Shown: one piece after another, positions 1 to 11,734 of the stretch
Numbering within the stretch: the first letter of the stretch is position 1
Layout: every line of letters begins with the position of its first letter
NCBI GenBank assembly: GCA_019802505.1
Contig: JAFMOC010000094.1
Span: 511,501-575,500, forward strand
Length of the DNA: 64,000 nt
Source of the DNA: Corydoras sp. C115
Taxonomy: Eukaryota; Chordata; Actinopteri; Siluriformes; Callichthyidae
Direction: 5' to 3'
The notes under the pieces: generated by a model
Told to the model about the DNA's origin: nothing
Database searches by the model: none
Seen by the model: the letters and a program-made list of their open reading frames with translations, nothing else
Program-made: the position numbers and the translations under genes

Positions 1-633
1 TTTGTGACAACTTATGGCAAACTGACATTAAGCTAATTCATAAATGATATTTTAATAGTAACAATTTAAAAATACAATAAAATGAGTTTGCATCTGTTTC
101 TATGAATATGATTAAACATAAAAAGCCAATTCTCAAGAATGTCAGTTTTACCGTTCTCTTTTTCACTATTTCACTTCATTAAAGACTCATTAAAAACTTA
201 TTTCAGAAGCTCCATTTTATGGTAATGTACAATCTATACTTATTTCTTACTGTTAAAATCTTTTCTAGAATTTTCACCACATATTGTAGTAGAATTTGGT
301 GGCAACTTAACAATAAGCAAAAACACATGTTGCCTCTAGCGGCCACCTTACCAACAAGGCTGCACCTGTGGTTTTGTGGATATCCACCCAATCTTTGTAA
401 ATATAAAAGGTTCTCTTAAGCAAATTAAATAATTAATGGTGTAATGGGAACAGAAAGGCACACACCAGAAAAAGTTAATAATTGCAATAGTAATTGCTGT
501 ATTTATTTCTGCTAATAGATTGAAATCGTACACACTGCACTAAATAACATTTAGTGCATTTTTCACATTTACAAATTTTCTAGAAATTTGTTTTTAGATA
601 TCCTACATTTCAAGATTTAAGAGTTTAACTTAC

Positions 634-2224
634 TCGCATAGGAGCTGTTCCGCTGAGCCTAATGTTCTCACTGGATCGCTCTACCATTGATTTGAATTCA
701 GGATCATCATATTTAAACCTGTTTCCATACACAATGGAGCAAATGATGTTTGAAACAGCATAGTTGACTGGTTCTGTGGTGTTAAATGGTTTCCCTAGAA
801 AATAATAAAAACATTTACAAAAAAAGCAACCTAATTCAGAGCTCATTAGAGGTCATTAACTTTCAGCATACTGGTACCTTCAAAGTTCTCAAATACTTTT
901 TTAAGGTATTGAATTTCCTCAATAATTATCGCTTCACCGTCTCTTTTTCCCATTCCAAAGTCTCGAAGGTTGGATAGAGCAAAACGCCGCATTTCCTTCC
1001 AGTTCTCCCCATTAGAGAACAGAATTCCTGTAGATCAAAATATCTTTAGTATCCAGTATATTTCCTAAGTGCATCTTGGAAAAAGTCTTTTTTTATTTGT
1101 TTTCAACAAATAATTCTTAATTCTACTTGTGTCTGAATTTGTTTATATTTAACAAGTAAAATATTAAATTAAAAATATTAAGAAATGTATACAACTTGTC
1201 TAGTTTTTTTGACTAGGTTTGTTCATTAGCCAATTCATTAGTCAGTTAATAATGAAACATACATTTAAAATGCTTATTTATCCCTTATTATTACACTCAA
1301 ATTAAGTACTGATTAAGATTCATTACTAAGATTTTATATTTAAATAGAAGTTTAAACATGGAAAAATAATTTGCAGGAATTACTTATAGGCTACATCTAA
1401 GTATTAAAAGGTTAATTAATATAATTAATATTTCTGCAGAACAACATTTAAATGTGCATTCTCCAAAAGAGTGCATAAGGAAAAGGGGCTATTGACTTGG
1501 ATAATGTTTTAGTTGTGGTTATGTAAACATTGCATAATTGGAATGCATTGTACCGTTGTAAATAAATATAACATACAAGACAATATTTTTAAAATGACCA
1601 AAAAGAACAACTTAAGAATTGTATAGAAAAGCAGAAGGCTGAAGTGCATTTAAGTGCATTAAACCAAGTAACACAAAAATGCATGTAACACAAAATAGCA
1701 TAAAGTACAATTGGTTTAAAGATATATAAACTAAAATTGCAGCTTTTTTGCAGCCCTTACCATATTCTTCCGTAAATTTGAATGTTTGATTGATTTCTCT
1801 TTCTCCAAATTCTTCAGCATAGTTTATAAGAGCTTGTTTAACAGTTTTGTATCCTGCTAAAACAATCACCTTCTTGGTACCAAAATGCACTTTAAACACA
1901 GATCCATAAGTCCTGGCAAGCTAGAAAACACACATTTGAACTGTATAAACAATGAATTACATTTAATAAATGACTTTTTAAACATATTGTGTAATTTACC
2001 AGTTTAACTTCAAATATTACCTCGAGGAGTGACTCGTGTGTTCTATCCAAGTTAAGCTGCAGCAGGTTCCCCAAGAGTGGCAATGCTCTGGGTCCAGGAG
2101 GCTCGTTAGCCTCTTCTCTAAAACTACGGCTGGTGTATATTAAATATACAATTACAAGTAATACTGCCCCAAGTAATACTTCTGAACTGGCGGCTTGCAA
2201 TAAAAACCCTGCCAATGCCGACAT
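634..2224 (-). CDS. cyp2k: Cytochrome P450 family 2, CYP2K-like copy A (exons 1-4 only, 3' part beyond window)
   Basis: N-terminal part of an ER-anchored P450 monooxygenase. Exons read on the minus strand: exon 1 2224-2021 (204 bp), exon 2 1920-1761 (160), exon 3 1027-878 (150), exon 4 794-634 (161). All junctions are GT-AG and the phases match copies B-D. The start is the ATG at 2224, giving MSALAGFLLQ, a hydrophobic anchor and the proline hinge EPPGPRALP. Exon 2 gives LARTYGSVFKVHFGTKK and exon 3 the WKEMRR helix-C motif. Exons 5-9, with the I-helix and heme-binding regions, must lie left of position 1, so completeness cannot be judged. Exon 1 is one codon shorter than in the other copies and is the most divergent (SRSFREE where the others have NFNLKEE-like sequence), so this is the oldest or fastest-evolving paralogue in view. 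Family assignment is from recognition of CYP2K-type sequence; the subfamily number is not claimed. Confidence 0.92.
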
Positions 2225-2331
2225 TATTTAAGGAAAAAGGTATAAACAGGAATTCTGTGCTGCGTTAGTTGATCACTGGAATGCTGAACAAACATAAATG
2301 TTCTCATATACAGGCAACGGTCTTGGCAGCT

Positions 2332-2352
2332 AGTCATTAAGGGGAGGAGCAG
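2332..2352 (-). promoter_or_regulatory. GGGGAGGAGC box upstream of cyp2k copy A
   Basis: The plus-strand string cattaaggggaggagc lies about 115 bp upstream of the copy A ATG. Nearly the same string occurs upstream of copies C (16981-16995) and D (21908-21925). On the coding strand it reads GCTCCTCCCCTTA, which resembles a GC-box or KLF-type site. Conservation between paralogues while the flanks differ suggests a shared proximal promoter element; factor identity is inference. Confidence 0.4.
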
Positions 2353-3133
2353 ATTGGTTAAAAAGATTATTTGTGAATTCCCAGTTCCAAAAATAAAAAC
2401 ATTTTTTTAAAGTTTATTTATAATTTTTTTATTTTATTTAATTTAGACACAGAGGAGATTTTCAGTGTTTTTCAAGACATACAAAATGGTATTTGTTAAG
2501 TGAACAAATAAAATATTTAATGCCTGTAACACTCAAAATATTTGGACAAATTGAACATAAAATGAATAAGAGTAGCATCCACCAAATGTTTAGTCTTTGC
2601 TACATGCCCAACTTTATGAGACAATTGCTAGTCAATTTAAATATAATTTTTCACCAGCGTGATTACAAAGAGTTTTTGATTGCACTTTACATTTCATATA
2701 ACATAAAAAAAGCGCCAGAGATAATATTAAAGGGTAATGCTAATGCGATAAGTATAGTCACATTTTTCAAAAGTCAAAAAAATGAATGCCACTCCACATA
2801 ACACACTTTTTACGGAATCTATATATAAATTTTTGAAATATTACTTTTTAAATTTACTTTTACAAAATGCTAAATAACTAATTTCCACTCATACCCATTC
2901 CGGGAAGAACGTTTGGGGCACTGGGCAGATACACCCAAAACACGGCACCAGTCTATGATCACAACTTATTTCTATTAAAATAAATAAAATGGGGTCAAAT
3001 ACAGTAATTTATACAACAGGAAATATAATAAATGGTTACAAATAGGACTTTGTATATAAAATATACAATATAGAGATTCAATACAATTAATTTAGCAAGG
3101 TATGATAAAATGAAACACCTTTTTAAAAACTGA
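2353..3133. other. Intergenic DNA between cyp2k copies A and B
   Basis: AT-rich sequence with no supported gene. It contains a diverged fragment of the local SINE family (about 2883-2965, minus orientation). The rest holds nothing I can identify beyond whatever 3' UTR belongs to copy B. Confidence 0.6.
2883..2965 (-). repeat. Old SINE fragment (3' half)
   Basis: The string ggcactgggcagatacaccc and the neighbouring ccattccgggaagaacgtt match the 3' half of the SINE family described at 19249. Many substitutions and no recognisable ends show that it is old. Confidence 0.55.
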
Positions 3134-6100
3134 TTAAGTCCGTTTTATTGCACAAAGTTGATGGGGTGAAGGGTTCAGTGTACCGCCTATAACAGCAGTA
3201 AGGTCCAACTGATCCTCAAACACCCCTGGGGGAGGAGTAAATCGGAAGTACTGCATTAATGAAGTGAAGAAAAGGAAAAGCTCCATTCTGGCCAGACTTT
3301 CTCCAAGACACACTCTGCGCCCTGAAAGCAGACATACAATTTTTTTAATTTTTTAATTTGTTTAGTTAGGTACAGATCAGTACACATGAGAACTGACCCT
3401 GATGCTGAATATACCACACACTGACACAATATTCAGCATATGAATGTTCCAACATTTAGATATTACACATGCAGGAGTTTGTAGGACATCCATTTTTGTT
3501 AATCTTTTGCAGCTATAAAAGTTTCTATTCTTCTGCAAATTCATTATCCAAAATTTCGTCCAAAGCCGTCTGTGGGAATATTTGTTTTTTTCAGTCAAAG
3601 TGCATTTGTGAGGTCACACATGAGGGTCTGATTGTAATCTCAGTTTTAGTTTATCACAAATGTGTTTGAACAGGTTGTGTAGCCCAATCCAATTCATCCA
3701 CATTAAACCCAAATAACTAGTCCACTTTGTGGACTTTGCTTTATGTAAAAAGACTGTGCTCTAAATTGTTTCTCCAAATTTGGAAAAAAAACAACTAAAT
3801 GTCTATGGTTATGTGTTGGATTTTACATATATATGGCCATTGATTTCAAATGTGTATCTGACTACATTATTTTGTATTTTCATTTAAAGTAAAATTTTAA
3901 TAGCAAAGTGCTAGACATTTGTCTATTCAGTCCAGTTCCATGTTATTAAACAATATTCTACAATAAAAGTAGCTTATGTGATTTGTCAATTTATCTTTTG
4001 AAAAGACATATTTTACCTGCAGAAAATGGCATGAAGGCATCTTTCTTAACAAATCGCCCTTGTTCATCAAGAAAGTGTTTTGGGTTAAAATCTTTGGGTG
4101 TCTCCCACTCACTCTCATCCCGCAATACAGAGGTCAAAAGAGGGATCACTGTAGTACCCTAAAAAGTACAAAACACAAACACATGCTTAAAAAATGCAGG
4201 TAAATCAATTCCACATAGCTGATAATATTGAATTTGTTATAAACCTTTTTAATGAAAAAGTTGTTGAAGTGTACATCACAGCTGGTAGTGTGAGGGACAC
4301 TTAGGGGTGCAATGTTTGCAAATCTCTGAATTTCATGGATCACTGCATCTGTGTAGGGCAGATTTTTTCTGTCCTCTACCAGTGGCTGACGACGTCCAAC
4401 CACATTTTCAATCTCTTCATGTACCTGATCTTCATGTTAAAACCATAGGTTATAGTTACACAACTATGTACACTGACACCAACAAGGAACAAAGCTTATA
4501 CTGGTATAGATGCCTACCTTGTATGTGAGGATACTTAGCCATAAGCAGCATTGCCCAGCGTAGTGTTGTACTGGTGGTGTCTGTTCCAGCAACAAAAAGA
4601 TTCATTACTGTGGTGACAAGATTCTTCTCATTGAATCGAGTGTTGAGTGTTGACTGCTGAAAAAAAAAAATCAATGTTCAGGTTTTGAGATGTAATATTT
4701 ACAAACATCATTTTTAAACAGGTGATAGCATTTTGTAAAATCCAACACAATTTAACCAATTTAACTTAACAGATCGTAATGACTGGGTTTGAAAAAACTG
4801 CTTCTGTCAAATGTAACATTAATGCACAAATAATTATTGTAATTTGAAAAAGATATGTGGCCAATTGATTGTGGCCAAATCAGTGTTCCCCTGCTTTTTA
4901 CCAAATAAACTTAATGATAAACACCAGCACCAGGATCGTTTTAAAATTAAATAAAGAAATAACTATTTTATTAACGAATATTGAAGTTCATAAGGTTTTT
5001 GTGACTTTAAAAAAACAAAACATTTATATCTGCAGCTTAAAACAACCCTCTGCTAATTAATGCAGTCATGATCCTTTTTATCATCATAAAGAATTCCATA
5101 CCTCATCACTCTGTTTACGGAGAAGAAAGGAATCAACAAAACCTCTGAGTTCATTTGGATTCAGTGTCTCCTGAAGATCATCAGTCAGCTTACGAATCTG
5201 TGTGATATTTTTCTCAATATTGTTCAACATTCTTTGTTTGTTTTTTATGAATGGACCTACCCAGGGAAATGCATTAAAGAGCTTGAAAAGCAGTGGGAAA
5301 AATAGAGGGAAGAGAAAAAATACAAGCTTATTATATTAATGCTGAGTAAGATGTACAGTATGTGACTGATACATATGTAATAATTAAAAACCTTTTTTGA
5401 ACATGTATGCAAAAGTATTTTGTGGACATTATTTGATAAGTATTATTTAAATAACAATTTTATTAACCCTTGTGTTATTTAATTATTGTTAATGATCAAA
5501 ATCAGTTACTATATGCTATATACTATTATTTTAAACATATTGTCACTTAGTGAATTATAATAACAAGCGTTGCAATTGGAAATTTGTTTATAGTAGTAGA
5601 CTTACCCGCATAGAAGCAGATCCAAGAAGCCTGACATTCTCATTTGCTCTGTCTACCATTTGCTTAAATTCAGGATCACTGTATTCAAATCTGCTCCCAT
5701 ACACAATAGAAGAAATGATGTTGGAAACTGCATAGATCATTGCTTGAGAACTGTCAAATGGTTTGCCTGGAAAAAAAAAAAAAATAAATAATTAAATGTT
5801 AATTTATAAAAGGTTTTTACAAAATGACAATGCAACTTGACAAGGGACCTAATCTAGTTTTTAAGCAAGTTGGAGAATGCCTGAACAAATCAGAAGATTC
5901 TATTGATCTAATAAATTAGCTGTGTCTAAATCGCAAATAGGCGGCATGGTGGCTTAGTGCTTAGCATGTTCACCTCTCAGCACTAGGGATTCCCAGTTCG
6001 AATCCCCATCTGGGTGGAGTTTCCATGTTCTCCCCGTGTCCGCGTGGGTTTCCTCCGGGTTCTCCGGTTTCCTCCCATAGTCCAAAAACATGGATCAAGT

Positions 6101-7038
6101 TAATTGAGTTCTCAAAAATTGCCCCATAGAGAGTGTGTGTGTGTGAGTGAGTGTGTGCCCAGCGATGGATTTGGTGCCCTGTCCTGGGTCTATCTGCCCA
6201 GCGCCCGAGACGTTCTCCCCTGGATGGGCATGGGAAACCCCACCGCGACCCTAATAGAGGATAATGAATGAATGATAATGAATGAATGAATGAATAAATC
6301 GCAAATGCGGCATGGTGGCTTAGTGGTTAGCACGTTCGCTTCTCAGCACGAGGGATTCCCGGTTCGAATCCCCATCTGGGTGGAGTTTCCATGTTCTCCC
6401 CATGTCCGCGTGGGTTTTCTCCGGGTTCTCCGGTTTCCTCCCACAGTCCAAAAACATGGATCAAGTCAACTGAGTTCTCCAAATTGTTCTCCAAGTTCTC
6501 CCATATGGAGTGTGTATGTGTGCGTGAGTGTGTGGCGCACTGTCCTGGGTGTATCTGCCCATGCCCGAAACGTTCTCCCCTGGATGGGCATGGGGAACCC
6601 CCACGCGACCCCAATATAGGATAAAGCGGAAGATAATGGATGAATGAAAGGATAAATCGCAAATGTTTGCGTGTGGGTTCATCCAGAACAGTGTTTTATA
6701 GGAAAAGATTCTGCTTTCTGCAGGCATTTGGCTTTAAATACTAACAATAAACCTGCACCATTTGGTATTTATGGCTATGGTGAATATATTATAAGTAGTG
6801 CTAGAAAAAACATTTGATATTTCATAATTTTAGGTTTACCTCCATAGCTCTCAAACACTTCTTTAAGGTATTGAATTTCCTCGATTATTTTCTCTTCGCT
6901 GCTCCTCTTTCCCATTCCAAAGTCTCGAAGGTTAGTTAAAGCAAAACGTCGCATTTCTTTCCAGTTCTCACCATTTGAAAGCAGAATTCCTAAAGATAAA
7001 AAATACTTGTCTTTTGCGAATTGTTAATTACAAATAGC

Positions 7039-7114
<76 letters not shown>

Positions 7115-7648
7115 TATACAAATTCTAACATCATAAAACATTGAGGGACTGTTCATTTATAATATAAGCAAATACAGTGCAATAACTGAAAGACTTCATT
7201 ACTTACCATGTTCTTCAGCAAACTTGAATATATTATTGATTTCTCGTTCTCCAAACTCTTCAGCATAATTCACAAGTGCTTGTTTGACTGTCTTGTATCC
7301 TGCCAAGACTATCACCTTTTTGGTCCCAAAATATACTTTAAATACAGACCCATAAGTCTTGGCAAGCTGCAAGATGCAAACATATTTGTAAAATGATGTA
7401 GGCTTTAAAAGTATTTTAAAAGATTTTATACAGACTTGTACCTCACAAAGTGTTTCATGTGGCCTGCTCATGTCAATCTGCAGCAGATTTCCAAGAAAAG
7501 GCAGTGGTTTTGGTCCAGGAGGCTCATTATCTTCTTTCTTTAAGTTCAAATTAGTAAAAATAAAAAAAATGACCACCAGAAGAACCAGAGCACCTAATAA
7601 AGTACCTGAACTGGTAGCTTGCAGGAGAAGCCTCTCTAGTACTGCCAT
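3134..7648 (-). CDS. cyp2k: Cytochrome P450 family 2, CYP2K-like copy B (complete, 9 exons)
   Basis: Heme-thiolate monooxygenase, expected on the cytoplasmic face of the ER and using electrons from P450 reductase. Exons: 7648-7442, 7366-7207, 6989-6840, 5766-5606, 5281-5102, 4656-4518, 4429-4245, 4158-4017 and 3321-3134 (stop TAA at 3136-3134). Lengths sum to 1512 bp, i.e. 503 residues, typical for CYP2. Visible motifs: N-terminal membrane anchor, hinge NEPPGPKPLP, WKEMRR, I-helix AGTDTTSTTLRW, ExxR as HEIQR, and the heme loop FSAGRRVCLGE with Cys446. Intron 2 carries a long (TA)n run and intron 3 a tandem SINE pair. Exon 5 starts LFNAFPW where C and D have IFN, and exon 7 has APLSVPH where C and D have VPLNLPH. 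This copy therefore differs near the substrate-pocket side of helix K, and its substrate range may differ. The intron after exon 7 has a weak donor (GTTTAT). No frame breaks seen. Confidence 0.95.
5941..6294 (+). repeat. tRNA-derived SINE, first copy of a tandem pair (cyp2k-B intron 3)
   Basis: The A-box-like TGGCTTAGTGC and B-box-like AGTTCGAATCC lie near the 5' end, followed by the conserved V-SINE-like core (gtgggtttcctccgg) and a (TGAA)n tail. The 12-bp target site taaatcgcaaat is at 5927-5938 and recurs at 6295-6306 and 6653-6664. Confidence 0.93.
6307..6652 (+). repeat. tRNA-derived SINE, second copy of the tandem pair (cyp2k-B intron 3)
   Basis: Same family and orientation as 5941-6294, separated from it only by the repeated target site. 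Both copies share ggcatggtgg instead of the family's ggcacggtgg, and cagcac instead of cagcgc near the B box. Confidence 0.93.
7037..7112. repeat. (TA)n microsatellite
   Basis: Uninterrupted alternating TA for roughly 75 bp inside intron 2 of cyp2k copy B. Confidence 0.95.
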
Positions 7649-7703
7649 TATGAAAGGTTTTGGACTCTAGTGTGTTTTGTGTGTTCTAGTGTGTCAAGAG
7701 CAT

Positions 7704-7743
7704 GATTTAAAATATATTTATAATGTATTATAAAGGGTGGGGC
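7704..7743 (-). promoter_or_regulatory. Conserved proximal promoter block, cyp2k copy B
   Basis: On the coding strand this reads ACCCTTTATAATACATTA followed by a TAAATATATT-like stretch, 56-95 bp upstream of the ATG. Matching blocks lie at the same distance in copy C (16934-16974, ACCCTTCATTATACATAC) and copy D (21860-21901, ACCCTTTATTGTATATTA). A TATA-type core promoter is the simplest reading. Unlike A, C and D, this gene has no GGGGAGG box just upstream. Confidence 0.5.
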
Positions 7744-7750
7744 CACAGTT

Positions 7751-9090
7751 TTGACCAGAAGATATATGAGATTGTTGAGGTTTTGTTTGTATTGCCTACA
7801 TTGTCTGTATATATGACTACATTTAAGTAAATGATTAATTTTGAGTTAAAAGATAAGCAGTTTTCAATGCCATTTGCAAAAGATAAAGTAAGTAAAACAT
7901 TTATGAGGCACATCTTTTTTGTAATTTATTCAGGAAAACGGTTTGTGTAGTATTTAGTAAGGTATTAAGGTATATATTATATTATTATAAATAATTGATT
8001 TCAAGGATTCCAACTAAACATTAACAGGTTTAATATGCGATAAGATAATGATTACAGAAACTTGATTGGTGACACTAACATATTATTTTTGACATGATTA
8101 GATTTTCAAATCTGTGAACAGCACATTGTAGTTTGAAAAGGTGTAGGTAGTTTAAAATACTTTTTTTTTTTTAAATAAAAGGACATGACATAAATCTATG
8201 GTGTCAGAATATGAAGCACACCCATTTTAAAAATCACCCATGTTGAGGGATCATACCATAACACAGATGTTTGCTTTTGAGTTTCTGATAACAGATTAAG
8301 TAATCGCTCGTGTCTTTGTCATAGGGAACTATTAAATACGTATTAAATTTTACCTAAATACCTAAAGTTTTTAATACTTCCGCAGTTTTATGTCTTTAGT
8401 CTACATTATTTTTGCTAAATGCTAGATATTTCCTAAATGTCACAAAACTATGTTCAAAAATATAGAAATATCTAAATTATTTGGATTTGAGGGACGTTCT
8501 TTCTTACTTCAATATAATTTACAAAATACTAAATTTGAGACAGTGGTGACTTCGAGTAATTGATGGGTGCTCCTTTTATCTAATAATACATAATCTAAAG
8601 TTTCACAGTTAACTTAATTTAATCAATACATACTTTTCTTTATCCTTTTTTAAAATTAAATTAAGGTTTGAAAGATATCACATATTTTTGCACTTAAAAA
8701 TCATTAAATTAGGGTTTTAAATTAAATTTGTATGAACCATGGTATTTAATACCACTTAATATTTAACAACCTTTTTTTTGCTTTATACCATTTGAAATTT
8801 GACCCTTATGTTTAAAAGAAAAAAAACATAAAAACATCTTTTGTTCTAAACATTCAGGCCCATAATACCTCTGGTACACTTTCCTGCTGTGCAGTTTATT
8901 GAAGGGTGAAGTAGACAGCATGTATAAACATTAACATGTCACTATTTCTCCTGTCAGTCAATAGCCTTTGGCATAAACCTTTATCCTAGTTTGTAATCCC
9001 TGTTCTTCCTGAATCTAAATTGTATTAATCAAGTACAGCTGGAATTCTGCCTTAAATGTCAGATGCCTCAATAGAAAAAAACTGTTCTTA
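7751..9090. other. Upstream region of cyp2k copy B, no gene
   Basis: AT-rich. Positions about 8868-9000 resemble about 17580-17710 upstream of copy C (shared strings such as taaacattaaca, and cataaacctttatccta against ctcaacccttatccta). This is duplicated 5' flanking sequence left from the tandem amplification of the P450 genes. No open frame or RNA gene is supported. Confidence 0.5.
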
Positions 9091-9096
9091 AAGGTG

Positions 9097-9590
9097 TAGT
9101 AAGTAAGTAAGTAAACTTTATTTATATAGCACCTTTCATAGGCACAGGCCACAGAGTGCTTTACAAAAGGATAAAACATAAAAAATAAAAGAGAATAAAC
9201 ACAATAAAAGCACAATTTACACCACATAAAACATAAAAACATAAAAAACACAACAACCAAGACTACCGGCTAGCCCATTTGCCCAAATGCCTGTTTAAAC
9301 AGATAAGTCTTTAATTGTTTTTTTAAAAGAGTCCGCAGAGTCCGCCAATCTTAAAAAAGGGGGCAAAGAGTTCCACAATTTGGGAGCAACAGCCTCGAAT
9401 GCTCGATCGCCCCGAGTCTTTAACTGAGTGCGAGGAACAAATAGTATGTTCGAATTGTTAGACCGGAGCGAACGAGCTGATACGTGTTGATGGAGCAGAC
9501 CAGACACATACATAGGAGCCTGATTGTGTAATGCTCTAAAAGTAAGAGTTACAATTTTAAAATAAGCACAAAGCACGTAGCACAAAATGA
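9097..9590 (-). mobile_element. 5'-truncated LINE (L2-type) 3' fragment
   Basis: A minus-strand open frame at 9585-9295 encodes the C-terminal end of a fish L2-type reverse-transcriptase polyprotein, with FRALHNQAP, RSLRSN, PRTQLKTRGDRAFEAVAPKLWNSLPP (in two stretches) and DSFKKTIK. It is followed by a 3' UTR containing tttatttatatagcaccttt on the plus strand and a (TTAC)n tail at 9097-9115. Only about 0.5 kb remains, so it is a dead-on-arrival insertion in the copy B upstream region. Clade (L2 versus a related CR1/Rex-type) is from recognition of the protein tail. Confidence 0.8.
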
Positions 9591-10156
9591 ATCCAGAAAT
9601 CTAATACATGAAACAAAATAAACAATTGTGTTATACTCTGCAAAATCACTTTTCTTCAATATAGTAGATGATGTGAGCATGCTCAAACCAAATAACATAA
9701 GGCACAATGAAAAAGTAGGATAGCAGAGGAGTGGGTAAGGATACAGTTCTACTCAGGCGTAGTTCAAGGCATCTGTACCTAATGGGCATAAATCTTAAGA
9801 GCCACAGATTTTACCTGGTGCTATTTTTTTATAGTTCCTAGATAAAACAGAATGTTGCAATAACACATGAAAGACAGACATTAAATTTTATCGTGTGACA
9901 CTGCAAAATGAGCATGTCATGGAAAGAAGGAAAGTGTGGGAGTTTATAACGCTTTGTAATGACACAATTAGAATAAAGTGTAAACTGAGTGAAGAGCAGG
10001 TAAAAGGTTTCGTATGAAGTGTGCTAAAGGTCCATAATATTTTAAGCAGTGTTTACAGCATACATAGCAAGATATTAAGGTAGCCCATAGTCAATTATAA
10101 TTTTAGATTCAAATTGTCATCTTGTTGTAGAAGAGGTATTGTGGGTTCATTACATT

Positions 10157-10205
10157 TACATTACATTATATTTAGCAGATGCTTTTATCCAATTTCAATA
10201 AGAAA
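10157..10205 (-). repeat. SINE 3'-end fragment (second SINE family)
   Basis: The string tttagcagatgcttttatcc is the reverse complement of the common fish SINE tail of the form GGATAAAAGCATCTGCTAAA. A fuller plus-strand copy is at 60225-60450 and a similar fragment at 17517-17572. Confidence 0.6.
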
Positions 10206-10496
10206 TATAACAGAATAAAATGTTTTTCTACAGACAATTAATGATTTATATAATAATAAAAAAAAAAACTCCTAGATGAAATGAGTTGATGAATATGATT
10301 ATTTCTATTTCTAAAAAGATTATGTCCCTTTTTCATAAACATAACTATAATTATTACATCCCTTTAATTAATGGATCAATTTATTAAAATGAAGTGGTAT
10401 TAGGAGAACACTAATAAAGCACTTTGCATTAGTTTTTTATCGTTTATTGTATTTACTGAAGGTGGTTTTTATATTACAGTTTTAGAAATAATCATC

Positions 10497-10585
10497 TCAT
10501 CTCGCAGGGGGTTCCTCATACCCATCCAAGTGAAAACCGGTTTTTGGGCTGTGCAGATACACACAGAACAGAGCAAGAACATGAA
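10497..10585 (-). repeat. Old SINE fragment
   Basis: The strings gggggttcctcatacccatc and gtgcagatacacacagaaca match the minus-strand 3' half of the main SINE family with heavy divergence. Confidence 0.5.
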
Positions 10586-10836
10586 ATCTCCTCTGAACGA
10601 GCCTTTTATAAATATGGTGGGGATTAATTAAAAAAGTAAGGGGTCATATTATTACTATATATTTGTATGATATCTGAATTATGGTGTGCTAAAGTTTGCA
10701 GGTGCATTATGAAGGATTTAGTGGCAAAAGGTAAAAATGTTGCAAATTATAATCACTTTGCCAAAATTATTAAGACGTGATGCTGACATTTTACCTGTGA
10801 ACAACAGTGACTGGTCTACATAAAAATCTAAAACAA

Positions 10837-10841
<5 letters not shown>

Positions 10842-10918
<77 letters not shown>
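10842..10918. repeat. (TA)n microsatellite
   Basis: About 77 bp of alternating TA in the copy B/C intergenic region. It creates a meaningless repetitive Tyr-Ile reading frame. Confidence 0.95.
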
Positions 10919-10920
<2 letters not shown>

Positions 10921-11734
10921 AAAATAAATACATGATTGTGCACAGTATATTTAGATGCTCCGTATTAATCCCTTTAAAATCCTTCACCCTACACCTGTAA
11001 TAATTTTACCCACTCACAACTCATATTTACATCTGTTTTCATCCACAGTAGATGAAATTATGTAAGAGATGCAATAGTTCAGTGCTCCAAGTGGTTTCTC
11101 TCAAGTGAAAAAAATATATTGTATAAACAAGTACATCATAAATTTTTTTACTGTGGCTATTAAAGTGCCCTGACTTTGTACCAAAAAGCTTTGTTAAAAC
11201 AAACAAATTACAGTAATAGAAAATGCATAAACATGACACATTAATCGGTACAGCATAATACTCATTCTTCTTCTGTAAACCTGAATCTGTGACTGATTTC
11301 TACATATTATTCACAACAGTTTACAAAGACTTGGCAGAGTTGTACCATGTATAATTAATATTTGTAAGAAAAATACACTTGGCCAACAAAAAAAATGTGC
11401 AAAACAATACTTTCATTATATAACTATATAATTTGTTTTTTCTTATACTGGGGCATCATTGTTTTCAAATGTTGCCTTGTAGAGGAAGTTAAACTTCATA
11501 AAAAAAATTTTTACACACTTGTACATGGAAATAGAGCTGTAAAAGCCTCCATCCACAAAACATAAAATCTCACTAATATAAGAAAAATTGGGATGTAAAA
11601 TAAAGCAAAAAAAAAAAAAAAATCAAATGTGTGTTTGGTTATTACAAATAAAACACTGCATATGTACAAAATTATTAATTAAATACTTTAAATTCAACAA
11701 GCTATGATGGAATAAAATTCTTATTTTTAACAGA

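Larger units (their letters stand above)
9591..11734. other. Intergenic DNA between cyp2k copies B and C
   Basis: No gene recognised. It holds a block at about 9905-10045 that resembles about 22747-22870 upstream of copy D (shared tcatggaaagaa, agcaggt-aaaggttt and gtgctaaaggtc), small SINE fragments near 10157-10205 and 10497-10585, and a (TA)n tract. The right end includes the presumed 3' UTR of copy C. Confidence 0.55.

Noticed and set aside
1..633. Exons 5-9 of cyp2k copy A
   Set aside because: No sequence matching exon 5 (FN..PW.GPFLK) is present in the first 633 bases, so these exons must lie outside the window.
5941..6652. Direct repeats with short regular spacers, as in a CRISPR array
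   Set aside because: They are 340-350 bp SINEs in a eukaryotic genome, not short repeats with unique spacers.
10718..10987. Open frame with a long Tyr-Ile repeat
   Set aside because: Direct translation of a (TA)n tract.
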